In this document: positions 1 through 11,400 of the stretch, in pieces | Position numbering within the stretch: position 1 is the stretch's first letter | Layout of the letters: every line of letters begins with the position of its first letter | NCBI GenBank assembly: GCA_027922465.2 | Contig: BQMF02000016.1 | Span: forward strand, 620,001-684,000 | Direction: 5' to 3' | Source of the DNA: Turritopsis dohrnii | Taxonomy: Eukaryota > Cnidaria > Hydrozoa > Anthoathecata > Oceaniidae | Length of the DNA stretch: 64,000 bases | Position numbers and translations under genes: made by a program | Notes under the pieces: model-generated | What the model saw: only the letters and a program-made list of their open reading frames with translations | Database searches by the model: none | Told to the model about the DNA's origin: nothing

Positions 1-71
1 GTGTTAGATTGAACACGAAATATAGATTTTTAAAATGTTAATTAGTCTTTTATTAATCTAAGAAATCCATC

Positions 72-638
72 TTAGTTAAGAAGAATGACTACAATTTTCG
101 GACTATCGTTTGTCTTATATATCCTGAACATAACAGCTGGCAATGGTTTCCTGTACATTACCGCAATTCTAACAAAATCACTGCAAAAACTGTGTTTTAA
201 AACGTTAACATATAAAAAGCCAAATTCAGCTGAGTATGAATAAATGTCATGATTTTTTAATCCAATTGCCAAGCTCTGGTATTTATCATCTCCAACAGAA
301 AACATAAATTCAAAATGCAACAGCTCACATATCTCAGAACAATCATCATACTGCGACATTTGTGTCTCAGTAAGACATAAAACATCACTCTCTACCAATT
401 CATTTACACAAGCAATATCTTTTGCATACAATGACAATGAACGTGTATTCAGCATACTGATACTTAAAGAATTCGGACACAATGGTTTAAGTGTCTCTAA
501 CCGTGGCAGTGGACAAGCTTGTCGCATCCGCTCATATTCTGTGAAAGCTCTTTTGTCGGCCTTTATGGCTTTTTTGTCAAACTTGCCAGTTAAAAACAAG
601 CCAGATAAACTTGTAACTCGGCTCATTGCAACGTACAT
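72..638 (-). pseudogene. Helentron helicase motif VI and endonuclease domain (fragment)
   Basis: The first residues, MYVAMSRVTSLSGLFLTG, match motif VI of Pif1-type helicases. About 50 residues later comes SMLNTRSLSLYAKDI, then VLCLTETQM, which matches the start of an apurinic-type endonuclease (N-T/A-R-S followed by the catalytic-region E in the L-T-E-T motif). The frame upstream of the Met continues through an in-frame TAA at 667-669 directly from the preceding helicase ORF, with FNPGQ in between, so the two were one protein. The endonuclease runs on to a YRKP-like segment and stops before its GDFN and SDH motifs. The rest is frameshifted or beyond the window edge. In the family this domain is thought to nick target DNA. 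Confidence 0.8.
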
Positions 639-668
639 TTGGCCAGGATTAAATTGCCTTTGTTTTTG

Positions 669-1490
669 TTATTCAAAGCTAATAACAGCTTCAGGAAGAC
701 TCAAACTCTGCACTTTATGAATACTAGTAGCCCAAGATAAAACTAAGAGAAACTGCGTTCTTTTTATTACGGGTGATGTGGTTACTCTTTTGTTGATATT
801 AATGTCAGTCTCAGAACGTTCAATTGGTATGCACTTATGGGTCACAGCATATCTGTCAGATGCCATTTTCATAATTCCAGCATTTTCATCAAGAAATTTA
901 ACATAAATTTTTGTAATCTTACTACCAATCGTCATAAAATTGAATACTAAGCCCATTTGGCCATTGATGAGTTTGTCCTCTATATCTATGTTTGATGTAA
1001 GCATCACTTTAGCCCCAATTTTTAAAACAAGTTTCGTCGGTAGACCACCGGTTTCAGTGTGTTTTCTATTGAGAGCATCACTGATGAGTCGTTGAGGAAC
1101 ATCTTTCGGCAAGTCATAGATTGCATTTATCACAACTTCTGGATTTTCTAAATCTCTTAATTTTTTCTCGTTATAGTCCACAGCAGGTTTATTTTCAGCA
1201 AATAGATGAAGGGCATCAGTTGGATACTCGGGAAAATTAGTACTGATAAATCGTGTTTTAAGGAGATCTTCGTCATCAGCTGTTATATTGGCAACACGTA
1301 CATTGTTTAGCAGATCAATAAATACAGAATCTCCTTGTTGTCGCATAACTTCTGTTAACTCAGCAATTTTAAAAGTGTCCCATAATTTTAATAAATTCTC
1401 TACAAAGCCATACAGTGAATAAACAGGTCTCCCCATTACTGGTGGAAGCTGAAAAAAAGTCTCCTGTAGCAATGACAGTTTTACCTGCAA
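669..1490 (-). pseudogene. Helentron Pif1-type helicase, C-terminal half
   Basis: Contains QLPPVMGRPVY (the helicase motif after the GDF of motif III), KVMLTSNIDIEDKLINGQMG (motif with L-I-N-G-x-x-G), and SWATSIHKVQSLSLPEAVIS (motif V, T-x-H-K-x-Q). The true helicase frame enters from the 1369-3921 ORF through a frameshift near position 1465, because the GDFF end of motif III lies in that frame and QLPP in this one. The ORF ends at a TAA (667-669) that interrupts the link to motif VI. Helitron helicases unwind donor DNA during rolling-circle transposition. Confidence 0.85.
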
Positions 1491-3921
1491 AAGGGATCTG
1501 AATACCTACACCAAATATCTCACATAATCGCATATGTACATTTTTCAATAGTTCATTGGAAACCATGGATATTTCATCAATTATCACAGCAGACACTTCA
1601 GAACGTTTATTACGTAGGAATGTCCTCATCTTGTCGCTTAACGGTGCATAATTTTTACCATAAATACCAAGGCCAGAATGTATAGTAGTACCTCCAATGT
1701 TTACAGCAGCGACACCTGTAGGTGCCAGCAATAAGACTCTTGGTTTTGCTGGATCTGTGGCTTTGCGAAGTAGGACCTTTGATACAACATGATATATAGT
1801 TTTCAATAGATGTGATTTTCCGCAACCACCTTGGCCTGTTAAGAAAATATGCAATGGCTTTAGATCTTTGAATTCCTTACAATTTCTCCTCTTGACAAGT
1901 TGTCGTGACCATGTTAATACAATATCAAAAATTTCTCTCTGTTTTATATTGAGTGATCGGATTTTGTCATTCAACACATTATCGTCTAAAACATATTGCC
2001 TTTCAGGGATAATTCCTGATGTTGCACATGGTGTATCTTGTATATCTTCCTCATCCGACATGTCATTGTTAGCATCCAAAATATCTTGGACAGCTTCATT
2101 CTCTTGTTGCGCAAATGGATCGCAATTTACATCGAGGTCAGCTCTATAGTTTTGGAAAGCATCATTTACTAGTTCATCAAATGGTTCAATCTTTGATTTA
2201 TTTTCATTTACTGTGCCCAGAACACCAGGTTGACGAAGCTTTTCAACATACGTATTGTGTAATAGTTCTGCCTCTGATCGAAAAGGATAGTACATAAATA
2301 ACAAATGATGAGCATATCTCTCTGGATATTTGTGCCTGTTCGGGATGTGATACCTCAAAACTGCACGGATGTTCCTGCATTTTAATTTTGATTTACTGTT
2401 CATCAACGGTACAACAGGTGGGTGTGGTGACTGATGGTTTTCTTCCATTAGCAATTCGTTCAAAATTTCAGGCTGGTTATCATTTTTGTTGGTGTCATCG
2501 GGCTTACAATCCAAATAATAATATGCCAAAAACTCAGCAAAACACATGTCATTCAGAATTGCAAACTTTCCATTTTTGAAAGAACTGTCAGGTCGATCAA
2601 GGTAACGATCTAACATGTTTGTTTTGAAAATATCCGTACTTTCATCAGGAAGATTGTTTAACTCCTCTTGAGATCTGCAAATTCTAAATCTGTTTTCTGG
2701 AACATTGCTGTTGGCAAAAATGACTTTTGGGAATGTTTTACGCAACCACAATTCAGGCATTACATGATAAACAGCTTCTTGCACAGAGCATTCTCTTTTA
2801 CATGAATAGGCTTTTGCAATAGTAAGCATTTGTTCAAATTTGTTCAAGTTATTGGACTTTGCCTCATCTAACGCTTGTTTCATTGCTCTGGAACAATCAT
2901 CTTCTGCCTTTGAAAGATATTTGCACATGTATGTTATAGCTTTATAGTGATTGAAGACAGGCTGAATGTCCAAATTTGCTTCCCATGCAGTCAAACCTTC
3001 CGCAAAATAGTTGTTCACAAAACAAGAATTGGGTGGGCGTCTAAGGTGAATTTCGAAGTCATTATCTTTAGAAATTGAGAGTGCAGTGTAATATTCCTCT
3101 TCGGTTATGCAGAGTTTATCCAAAATTTCTGAAATAGTTCCAGCATCTTCATAATTATCTTTCAATGGATCAATAACATTATGTTTCTTAGGACATAGAT
3201 ATTCGTCGATATAACTTTTCACAGTATCTAACAGTACTTTCCTACTTTCTAATATTGTTTCCTTGTCATCAGGGCTCACCTCAACAGGAAGTGGACTAGA
3301 AATAATAGGGTGATCTGTAAAAAAATGACCAAAATTGAATCTGCATGTACTATGTTTGTACTTGCGACAGGTTTTTGAGTGATTGTGTACTTGGTATGCT
3401 TTTACCAACTCAAACAATTCTGGTTCTAATTTGGGATCAGGCATGTCAGCTCTTATGACTCCATCAACAAATGCAATATAATCATCCTTAGTAGCTTCTG
3501 TTAATACGGGTGAGTCTTTTATCCAAATGAATACATGAACATGTGGGCTTCCACGTACTTGAAATTCAACCCTTATCACGTAATATTCAACCTTTCCTAA
3601 TGGACCATCTAAGACAATTTCCTTGAAAAATGTTTCCACTCGATACTGAAAATGCCTTGCCAGAAAAACAGGATTCATGTTCAATATTTCACATCTTTCT
3701 TGGTATGTCATGTTTTGAATTTCATCATCCTGTAAATTCATTTTATACAATTTTGACAGTATAGAAGGCAACTCGAACCACCTCAGATCTGTACATGATA
3801 ATGTCAAGAAAAATGTTGGAACGCCAAATTGTTTCACCATAGCTAATACTTCAAGCAAAAATCTTTTCCAATATGCTGGGGTGCCTTTAATTTGGTTCAT
3901 GAAGTTAAATGCTTCTAGCAA
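1465..3921 (-). pseudogene. Helentron Rep (HUH) and helicase N-terminal half
   Basis: The longest piece of the Helentron polyprotein. It begins in the Helitron-like N domain (KGTPAYWKRFLLEVLAMVKQ, then PTFFLTLSC). The HUH motif HVHVFIW is near residues 125-135, and the paired tyrosines of the Rep nuclease are in YMCKYLSK. The helicase follows, with Walker A GQGGCGKSHLLK near residue 690, Walker B VIIDEISMVS and the start of motif III (ATGDFF). After about position 1465 the annotated frame is no longer the helicase frame, because a frameshift moves the coding sequence to the neighbouring ORF. HUH Rep proteins nick and join single strands through the tyrosines. Both tyrosines and both histidines are visible. 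Confidence 0.9.
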
Positions 3922-4306
3922 TGAAAGTCCGAACAGTTTCGCTGAAACTTTGACTCAACATACCGGCTGTTAATCTACTTCCTGATAATTTCCTCATTGC
4001 AATGTTTATGTTGCTATGTAAATTTGTCAACTGAAGGACATAATTAGCAAAAAATATATAATCAGCATCAGAAGAAAATTTTTGAGTATAATTTAACAAT
4101 CTCTGGTTAAAGTACATTACAAGCGAAATTTTCATTTCACGATCAGTATTGTATCCAAATCTGCCAAAAGGAAACAGGTGTGGAAAAGCCATCTTTTCAC
4201 AAAATTTATCTGCGTAAATTGGAATTGAAGTAACACCTTCGCCTGGTGCAATAGTGACAGTGTCTTCATTGACATGAATAGGTACTTGATGCCATGGATG
4301 TTTCAT
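3905..4306 (-). pseudogene. Helentron polyprotein segment upstream of Rep
   Basis: Residues include TIAPGEG, then FCEKMAFPHLFPFGRFGYN and MYFNQRLLNY, matching the conserved Helitron stretch that ends with a P-x-LFP-x-G motif and an R-L-L segment before the Rep N domain. It overlaps the ORFs on both sides in other frames, which places one frameshift near 4300 and one near 3912. Its initiating Met is therefore an artefact of the breaks and not a real start. Confidence 0.8.
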
Positions 4307-4991
4307 TAGTAGCAGTTCTGCCAGCGTCTAATGGATTATCATCCTCTTCATCTGTTTCCTGTGAAAGGCTTGAGTTCATATCAATATTTTCATTCTCATT
4401 CGAAAAGCTGATCAGTTCTTCAGAAAGACTATTCAAGTCAACAATAACATTGCTGTATAATGGGTTGTGTTCTTTCAAAAAATTTAAAGACCTCAGAATT
4501 AACTCAGGTCGAACAGTTTCAAAGTAGACATGTCCATGGTACATAAGTTTTCTTTTTAATTTCAGCAAAAGTAAACCATTACTGTCAGCTGGTCTTGGTA
4601 AAACATTACATACATCTTCAGCCTCAATTGGTACATTACAAATGACTCTTTTTACTTTTGGAAAATTGCCTTTGGGTAGAATTACAACTTTCTTGAAAAG
4701 AATTCGTTTAGCTATCAAAACTTTCTCCAATCGGTTGATGTCAGAAAGATCAGACGGGAGATTATAAACTTTGAGATTGTTGCAAACAGCTTGAACTGGA
4801 ATGTTCTTTCTTTTTAACTTCAGATGGCAAGTTTTACATATGTATTGGTAACCATCAAAGCTTTCCACAAGTGAAAATTCAAAACTATTAGTATCAATTA
4901 CATAATTACATACATTAAATAATACAACAGATCGTTTATATAAACAACGATTGCAAACAACACATACGTAATAAGGTCCTTGAATTATCAT
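4266..4991 (-). pseudogene. Helentron Cys-rich N-terminal region
   Basis: Starts with GPYYVCVVCNRCLYKRSVV, a Cys-rich motif characteristic of animal Helitron polyproteins, followed by CKTCHLKL (a second C-x-x-C pair) and a conserved segment with NLPSDLSDINRLEKVLIAKR and MYHGHVYFETVRPE. The last part is acidic (QETDEEDDNPLDAG). The frame is open upstream across the in-frame stop at 5004-5006 into the repeat-rich leader, so that stop is a nonsense mutation in the original polyprotein. The Cys pairs suggest zinc binding. Confidence 0.8.
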
Positions 4992-5003
4992 ATCCTTGAA
5001 TGT

Positions 5004-5375
5004 TTAAATTCGTTTTTTAGCCTTCAAGGTAGATACACTTTTCATGGAGTATCTTTCTCTTTTTCGCTGCAACCTTACCAAATACTCATGAGTATCTTTG
5101 ATTTCCTTATATTCATCATGCATGACTTTCAATTTCTCAGCATATTCAGGAGTCCCTTTACTTTCCATATATTTATCTCGTCTGGCTTGCAATTTCTGAG
5201 CATGTTCAGGAGTCCCTTTACTTTCCATGTAACTATCATGCATGGCTTGCAATTTCTCTGCATGTTTAGGAGTTCCTTTACTTTCCATGTACTTTTGCTG
5301 TAATTTTTGGACATTTCTTTTACCTTCTGGAGAACTCTTAATGTGAGTGTATTTTTCTTTTAAATTTCTAATCAT
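5004..5375 (-). pseudogene. Helentron basic leader with 20-residue tandem repeats
   Basis: About four tandem copies of a 20-residue (60 bp) unit of the form KYMESKGTPEHAQKLQARRD, highly charged and probably helical. Comparable short repeats occur before the Cys-rich region in other animal Helitrons. The frame is open upstream through a TAA near 5412 into a short basic segment with KKRKR (5412-5540), which looks like a nuclear localisation signal. Downstream it meets the Cys-rich region across the stop at 5004-5006. The DNA period is visible as repeats spaced 60 bp apart at about 5151, 5211 and 5271. Confidence 0.7.
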
Positions 5376-5589
5376 GTGAATATGTCGTTCTGACCCAATC
5401 AGACCTGAGTGTTAATCTCGCCAACGCTTTAACATATGTTCATGGTTATCAGGCTCAAGTCTTTTAGTTAGATCACGTTTTCTTTTTTTAGCTGCACCAC
5501 CTTTAGAAATTGTAGGAAATGCTTCTTCCATTTCTATGAAGACATATTGTATTTGACAAAACACATGTCCGCGGTCATGTAATTGTACT

Positions 5590-6354
5590 GCACAGATTAT
5601 ATTTTTGAAGTTGTAAGAGGCTAGAAAACTTTAACAAAATGCCGGTGCCATCTTCAACACTAATACCCAATTCATTTCGACTGTGTGAATCGAATAAATA
5701 AAATGATTTTGCATCCCAAGTTATACTGAATGTCATTTGGTTAACGAAAAACGAAAAATGTTAACGAAAAATGCCATTGTATTCAGCAGAACAGGCTTTG
5801 TGGGACTTCAAAAAGTCATGTCGACCTTCAACAATTTCTGCAGTAACATTCTCTCCATATTTCAAAATGTACTTATTGTTTTCAATAGACACTTTAGCAG
5901 GTAAATCATCAACTGATAGGTATCGTGACAAGTTCAGATGTTGATATAATTCATTTCCTTTTATCATTACAAAATCTAGGTCAGTTGTTTTCCAGAAACA
6001 CATTCGTTTGAATTGTGACCAACACAAACTAAACAATGGATTACATGCACATTGCATACCAGCACTTTCACCAAACATAGGATTTCCTTGATGGAAAGAT
6101 GCCTTGGTCAATTTAACTATGTTATATGTTGGGCCAGGATTACTTTCAACATCGCCGTCAACAAGAAGTTGAATGTTTTTCAGAAAGGTCAGATCAAAAA
6201 TAACTCCAATGAAGTAAATTAATTGTAACGTTACAATACAAAGGTTGTGCATAAATAACAATAACAGCTTAAAGTGGTTTACATACACAATATCTGCACG
6301 AACTTTACAATAAAAAATGCCACATGCTGCACGCCATTGCTCAGCAGTAATCAT
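5590..6354 (-). pseudogene. 2A-bearing cysteine-protease-like protein of the Helentron
   Basis: An intact ORF of 197 residues (6354 to 5761) has a hydrophobic segment (about residues 29-52) followed by a 2A-like peptide, GDVESNPGP, at residues 67-75. Directly after it comes FHQGNPMFGESAGMQC, with a putative catalytic Cys at 102, resembling papain-fold viral-tegument/OTU-type cysteine peptidases in which a Gln precedes a G-x-Q-C motif. The matching D-x-H motif (FDSHSRNELG) lies downstream at about 5695-5650 in another frame. A short duplication of a TTAACGAAAAA-type sequence around 5735-5765 has broken the frame. Cysteine-protease modules are known in Helitrons. The exact peptidase family here is my inference. 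Confidence 0.65.
6130..6153 (-). other. 2A-like ribosome-skipping motif (Helentron protein)
   Basis: Encodes DVESNPGP, a full match to the D-V/I-E-x-N-P-G-P consensus. In this family the ribosome skips the bond between the last G and P, releasing the upstream peptide. Here that peptide is a 74-residue segment with a hydrophobic stretch that could act as a membrane anchor or signal. Confidence 0.8.
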
Positions 6355-6512
6355 GATAATATAAAATGTAAATGCAAATAAAAAGTACAGGAATATTAGC
6401 TAAGTATTATTACTGGAGTATACGATAATGTTGATGTCTGCAGTCAGTTAAAACTGACAATATAATACGGTATATTATATATGTATGGTATACAATATGG
6501 AATATTGCAATA

Positions 6513-6583
6513 TGTTTGGTATTTCAATAGGTAGTTTGGTATTTCAATAGGTAGTTTGGTATTCAATAGGTAGTTTGGTATTT
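6513..6583. repeat. Tandem 20-bp repeat, about 3.5 copies
   Basis: Unit ATTTCAATAGGTAGTTTGGT repeated with single-base indels just beyond the Helentron. It sits between the last Helentron ORF and the first R1 copy. Confidence 0.85.
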
Positions 6584-7546
6584 CTCAAGTTTGCTTCAGT
6601 GCTTTTGTTTGCTAGGTCAGCTAGGGGCTTGCTGACAAACCTCACAAAGACTTCACTTTTACTTCGATACTCCTGGATATAAGCCTCCGAGAAAGCAAAT
6701 GGAGGAAAAATGAGCACTAAGGAAAGCCTACCAAAAGATAGAAGTTTCAAATGCTGAAGTTAGAGATGAGAGTTTATACAACAATTTCTTTCATGTTAGC
6801 ATATTTAATTGTATAGTTCTTGGCTGTATTATTATTAATGCCCTTAATTAGGAATAGGACTTCCTATTTACGATAGCAAATAGGAAACTTATCTCGACTG
6901 TCTGTAAATTTTAACTGCTTTCAGTTATGTTTGCTTATTTGGATCACATATTTACATAATCCAAATCTTTGTTTACTTTTTTTTGTTTGGGAAGTCTTTT
7001 CGTTATTAGGAAGATTGACCGTATATATTAAAAGACTTACGTAATCACTGTGATATCTTACAGCATCTATTTAAATTTATTGTTCTTTTGTTCATTAAGT
7101 TTATTGGCAGTTAACGTGTGTAAGTTTCATATTGTGTCAGCTATGCTTTAATAATTTCATGGGGTGTATGCGTAATTAAAAATTTAATGTTTTTTTAAGT
7201 TTTTAAGTTTTTAAGTTTAAGTTTCAGTTATGTATGTTGATTTTGTATGTATATGGATGTATTTCGTATCATTAAAATCTATGCGTTCCTTTTTGTCCTT
7301 AGGAATTCTGTTAGGAAGATTGACAATACATATTAAATTCATAACATTTACATTGACTTACATGCATACTCATTGTCTTATCTGAATTGATCACTGACTC
7401 CTTAATATCATTTCGTAACATCAAAATAAAGAACATATGTCATTCAGATAATCAAGTGTATTGATGTTTATTGGTATAAAGTTTTGCATAGTGGCAATTA
7501 TGTTTTTCCAGATTTTTGAGGAGTACATGATCAGAAATTTAATAAA

Positions 7547-8556
7547 TACTAGCCGCCAAGGCGGCGTCGTTCGCCGCCTATGTTCAGCCTGCGTTGTATC
7601 ACCACCTGCTTCAAATTATTGCACTTAACACCAGCGATTAGACTTCCTTTGCTGCTGGCTTTGTCGCTTAATAAAGCTCGTTTGCACGTTAATAGAAATA
7701 CGTTCCTGGTGTTTCAAATCTTGCATGTTCTTAACTCAGCCGTTCATTGTCGCGGTCGCATTTAAAATGTCAGTAGACTTTCTTGCTTTACACAATGCAT
7801 TCCGAACGTGAACTTCACGTGGTTTTTATTTACGATTTTAAACCAATCAAGTATCAGTTTAACAATTCACTCAAAACGCAGAAAGAAAAACTTTTCAACT
7901 TATTGTTAGTTTTTGTTTTACGCGCTCTAACATGGGTGCTGTCAGAAGTAGGTGAAAAAATGGTTTCTCTTCTTAAAAAGATCACACGGGAGGAGAAAAA
8001 AATGCACGTGCTAAATGAATGAATTGAATAAAAAACGTTCGATCAGATTAAAATAGATTAAAAGAAATCGATTAAAAGAAATTAAGACAACTATTAAGAC
8101 AAAAGCAAAAAAAAATATTTTGTTTCATGATTCTCTTTTTTTTACCTATCGGTTTTTAAACATTTTGATTGTTCGAAAAAAGTTCACCCCTCTCAGACAG
8201 TCAGGAAAGCGTTAGGATACACTGGCAAACCGCACATGCTGCCACGTTCTGCCACTGCTGCTTTTTGTCCAAAATGTTTAATCAGTTAGTTTCTTAGTTG
8301 ATGTATTGTTTTCAAAGCCAAATCAACGTGGAATATAAAACTGACATAATAATAAAAACAAAACGTTATTCCTATTAGTTCATCAGCCAAAAAAAGTCAC
8401 ATTCGATTGGGGTTGAAATGTATTTGCTTCAAACTCACGTCGCACACAAAAAAAGAAATAATTTCGCTCACAACTCAATCTACCATTTTGCGTGACTTAC
8501 AAACAAACAAACAGACAGACAGACAGACAGACAGAGAATCGGCTATTAATATATAG
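7547..8556 (+). mobile_element. GCCGCC-headed dispersed element, copy A
   Basis: Begins ACTAGCCGCCAAGGCGGCGT, a GC-rich self-complementary head very unlike the AT-rich flanks, and ends in a (CAGA)n microsatellite followed by GAATCGGCTATTAATATATA. Head-to-tail with copy B. No transposase or RT is visible, so it is non-autonomous. The simple-repeat tail resembles retroposon (SINE/LINE-derived) ends, but the class is unresolved. Confidence 0.75.
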
Positions 8557-9368
8557 ACTAGCCGCCAAGGCGGCGTCGCTCGCCGCCCATGTCCACCTGC
8601 TCTGTATCAATGTATCAATAAACGTCAAATTTCCTTATAAACGGCTCGTACAACCAGAAGCAGATTCGAAGTCACAACCTCTGGTAAAACCAATCTTTTA
8701 TCAGTGTAACAATACACTCAAAACGTATAGAGAGAAAACTTCAACTTTTTATTAACTTTTGTTTAAAAAAAGTTACGCGCTCTAACATGGGTGCTATCAA
8801 ACGTAAGGGGAAAATGGATTCTCTTCTTAAAAAGATCACACGGGAGGAGAGAAGAAAAGGCACGTGCTAAATGAATCAAGTGAATAAAAAAAACGTTCGA
8901 TCTGATATAAAATAAAATAGATTAAAAGAAATCGATTAAAGACAACTATTATGACAAAAGCAAAAAAAAATATTTTGTTTTATGATATTTTTTTTTTACC
9001 TATAGGTTTTTAAACATTTTCATTACTCGAAAAAAAAGTTCACCCGTCTCAGACAGTCAGGCAAGGATACGTTAGGATACACTGGCAAACCGAGATGCTA
9101 CCACGTTCTCCCACGGCTGCTTTTTGTCCAAAATGTTTTATCAGTTAGTTTCTTTGTATTTAGTTGATGTATTGTTTTCAAAGCCAAGTCAACGTGGAAT
9201 ATAAAACTAACAAAATAATAAAAAGGAAACGTTATTCCTATTAGTTCATCAGCCAAAAAAAGTCACGTTCGATTGGGGTTGCAATGTATTTGCTTCGAAC
9301 TCACGTCGCACACAAAAAAACAAATAATTTCGCTCACAACTCAATCTACCATTTTGCGTGACTTACAA

Positions 9369-9405
<37 letters not shown>

Positions 9406-9427
9406 GAATCGGCTATTAATATATAGA
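8557..9427 (+). mobile_element. GCCGCC-headed dispersed element, copy B
   Basis: Same head and same (CAGA)n tail as copy A. The body is closely similar from about 8700 (equivalent to about 7870 in A), while the first about 150 bp after the head differ or are shortened. It immediately follows copy A with no unrelated sequence between them. Confidence 0.75.
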
Positions 9428-9542
9428 CATATTGCGGATTAAACGTTTCTTAAATTTCAAGAATGTCGTAGTCTTTCTTTTTTCATACTTCAGCTGATTT
9501 TGCAGAAATCCTTATGCCTGCAAGGGCATCTTGTTTTTTTTT

Positions 9543-11018
9543 TGGATTTCTGCGTAAGCAAGAAATACTTAACGATCGTCCGTGTTTTTCTGATTTTTTT
9601 TTTTTTCATCCTGTCCAAACCGGCGCATATTTGTTTCTCGAATTTCATTGGTTCATACAAATGGCGTGTCAATGTTTATTGGTGAATGAAGCGCCACTCA
9701 TGCTAAAGGCTGCTAATTAACTGAGCTTATTGGCTCGATTTTCGCCATGCCATGTGATCATCCGGGTATTTTTCGACTTTACGTTTGCACGCTGTTCGCA
9801 TAATTGTATACTATCAGCGGTACCGAAGAAACCCACTTAGATTTCCAAAAGTTTATTGATCAATGTGGAATATATTTAAAAGAAGATGTACACTTCCAAA
9901 ACCGAAAGTAAAGGGTAGAAAATTTATAATTTATCTTACAATGATTCTACTGTGTTCATTCTTTTCTAAAAACAAGTTTTCTAAAAACAAGTTTGAAATG
10001 ATTTGTAAAAACAGTGTGTGAAAAAGGAATGCTTTCGTTTCTTGGAAAATGTTTGCGATTTTTATAAGCCTTTCCAAATACAAAAGACTGTTTGTTTCAT
10101 GCGTGGGCTGTAATGCTTTTTAAGCTCTGGATACGTACAGCTAAGCTCAGTTTCCTCTTCAGCTCCAACAACAAGAATATCTGTCTAACACCTCTGCTTG
10201 CATCATTTTATGTTTGACATTTCTCTAGCTGCTTTTGTAGATTATTTACTTGTATAGTTCTTGGCTGTATTATCAATGTCTTGAATTAGGAATGGGGACT
10301 TCCTATTTATGATAGAAAACTGAAATATCTTTACTGTCAGTAAATTCAAATAAATGGTGGACATCCTTTTTTAACACAAATTTCTGCTTTCAGTTATGTT
10401 TGCTAATTTTGGTAAGTTTGGGTCATATTTTTCATAATCCAAATCTTTGTTTACTTTTTGTGTTTGGGAAGTCTTTTCGTAATTAGGAAGATTGACCGCA
10501 TATATTGAAAGCCTTACGTAATCACTGTGATGATATCTGAAAGAATGTATTTAATTTAATGTTATTTTGTTCATTAAGTTTATATGCAGTTACGTACGTT
10601 TCGTATTGTGTCAGTTATACTTTCATAATAGTCTGGGCTGTATGCGTAATTAAAAATTTAACTTTTTTAGGTTTCTGTATAAAATTTTATAATCTTTTAA
10701 TGAAATTTAGTTCAGGTACTGCATGTTTGTAAATTAACAATATGGCGATGACATATTGTTAATCAAACTAAAGCACAAATTTTTGTTTTCAGTTGTGTAT
10801 GTTGATTTTTTAGGTATGTATGGATGTATTTTGCATGATCTAAATCTATGATTTACTTTTTGTGCTTGTGATTTAGTAATTCTGTTAGGAAGATTCACAA
10901 GAAATTTTATATATATTTTGGAAATGATTCAACCTAAATTTCAAGAACGTCATAGTCTTTTTTTTTTCATAATTCAGCTGATTTTGCAGAAATCCTTATG
11001 CCTGTAAGGGCATCTTGT
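9543..11018 (+). mobile_element. R1 repeat copy 2, full length; putative non-autonomous Helentron derivative
   Basis: Starts GGATTTCTGC (9544-9553) and ends with its inverted complement GCAGAAATCC (10986-10995), then a 16-bp hairpin ATGCCTGTAAGGGCAT (10998-11013) and CTTGTT. Internally it holds two diverged monomers of about 400 bp (each ending in AGGAAGATTGAC or AGGAAGATTCAC). Subterminal inverted repeats, a 3' hairpin, internal tandem repeats and T-rich junctions are the hallmarks of Helentron-derived non-autonomous elements. It follows copy 1 head-to-tail and is itself followed by a partial third copy, as rolling-circle read-through would produce. No coding capacity was seen. The classification is an inference. 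Confidence 0.65.
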
Positions 11019-11400
11019 TTTTCTTCTTACTGTCCAAACGTAGCGATTTTTTTTATTTCGAAGTTCATTGGTTCATATAGCCGCCGTCTGAAAAGTTCAT
11101 TGTTGCATGAAGCGCCACTATTACGAAAGGGTGCTAATTAACTTTAATAGCGCTAGTTTATTGGCTTGAATTTCCGCCATGTGATCATCATCCGGGTATT
11201 TTTCGACTTACATTTGCACGCCCTTCGCATAATGGTACACTACAGCGTGACCGAAGAAACTTCCAAAAATTGATTGATCAATGTTGAATAGATTTACAGT
11301 TCCAAGACCGAGAATAGAAGGTAGAAATTTATGATTATCTTACAAAGATTCTACTGTGTCATTTCCATCTTGTTTGCTTTCCGTTACTGTGGCATAAAAT
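11019..11400 (+). mobile_element. R1 repeat partial copy (5' part only)
   Basis: From CTTACTGTCCAAACG onward it matches the 5' region of R1 copies 2 and 3, including GTGCTAATTAACTT, GCCATGTGATCATC and the TTGATTGATCAATG-like stretch, then loses similarity at about 11400. It is the third unit of the head-to-tail array and lacks the GGATTTCTGC head. Confidence 0.7.

Larger units (their letters stand above)
1..6400 (-). mobile_element. Decayed autonomous Helentron-type rolling-circle transposon
   Basis: On the minus strand, in order, this block encodes a 2A-bearing cysteine-protease-like protein, a repeat-rich basic leader, a Cys-rich N-terminal region, an HUH Rep domain, a Pif1-type helicase and an apurinic-like endonuclease. 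Rep plus helicase plus C-terminal endonuclease is the known architecture of Helentrons, the rolling-circle Helitron branch that acquired an endonuclease from a non-LTR retrotransposon. The reading frame is broken by several frameshifts and in-frame stops (near 4300, 3912 and 1465; stops at 667-669, 5004-5006 and about 5412), so it is not functional as it stands. The endonuclease end runs into the left edge of the window. I could not define the right terminus, which lies somewhere in 6360-6790. Confidence 0.88.
6790..9534 (+). mobile_element. R1 repeat copy 1 (5'-truncated, interrupted)
   Basis: Matches the 9543-11018 and 54515-56173 copies from the segment GTATAGTTCTTGGCTG onward. It is split by the element pair at 7547-9427 and resumes at 9428 (ATTGCGGATTAAACG). 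It ends with GCAGAAATCC (9502-9511) and a hairpin ATGCCTGCAAGGGCAT (9514-9529) followed by CTTGTT. The missing 5' part abuts the Helentron. See copy 2 for the element structure. Confidence 0.8.

Noticed and set aside
5129..5314. Second ORF over the 20-residue repeats of the Helentron leader
   Set aside because: It is a frame shadow of the repeat. The other frame connects to the Cys-rich region.
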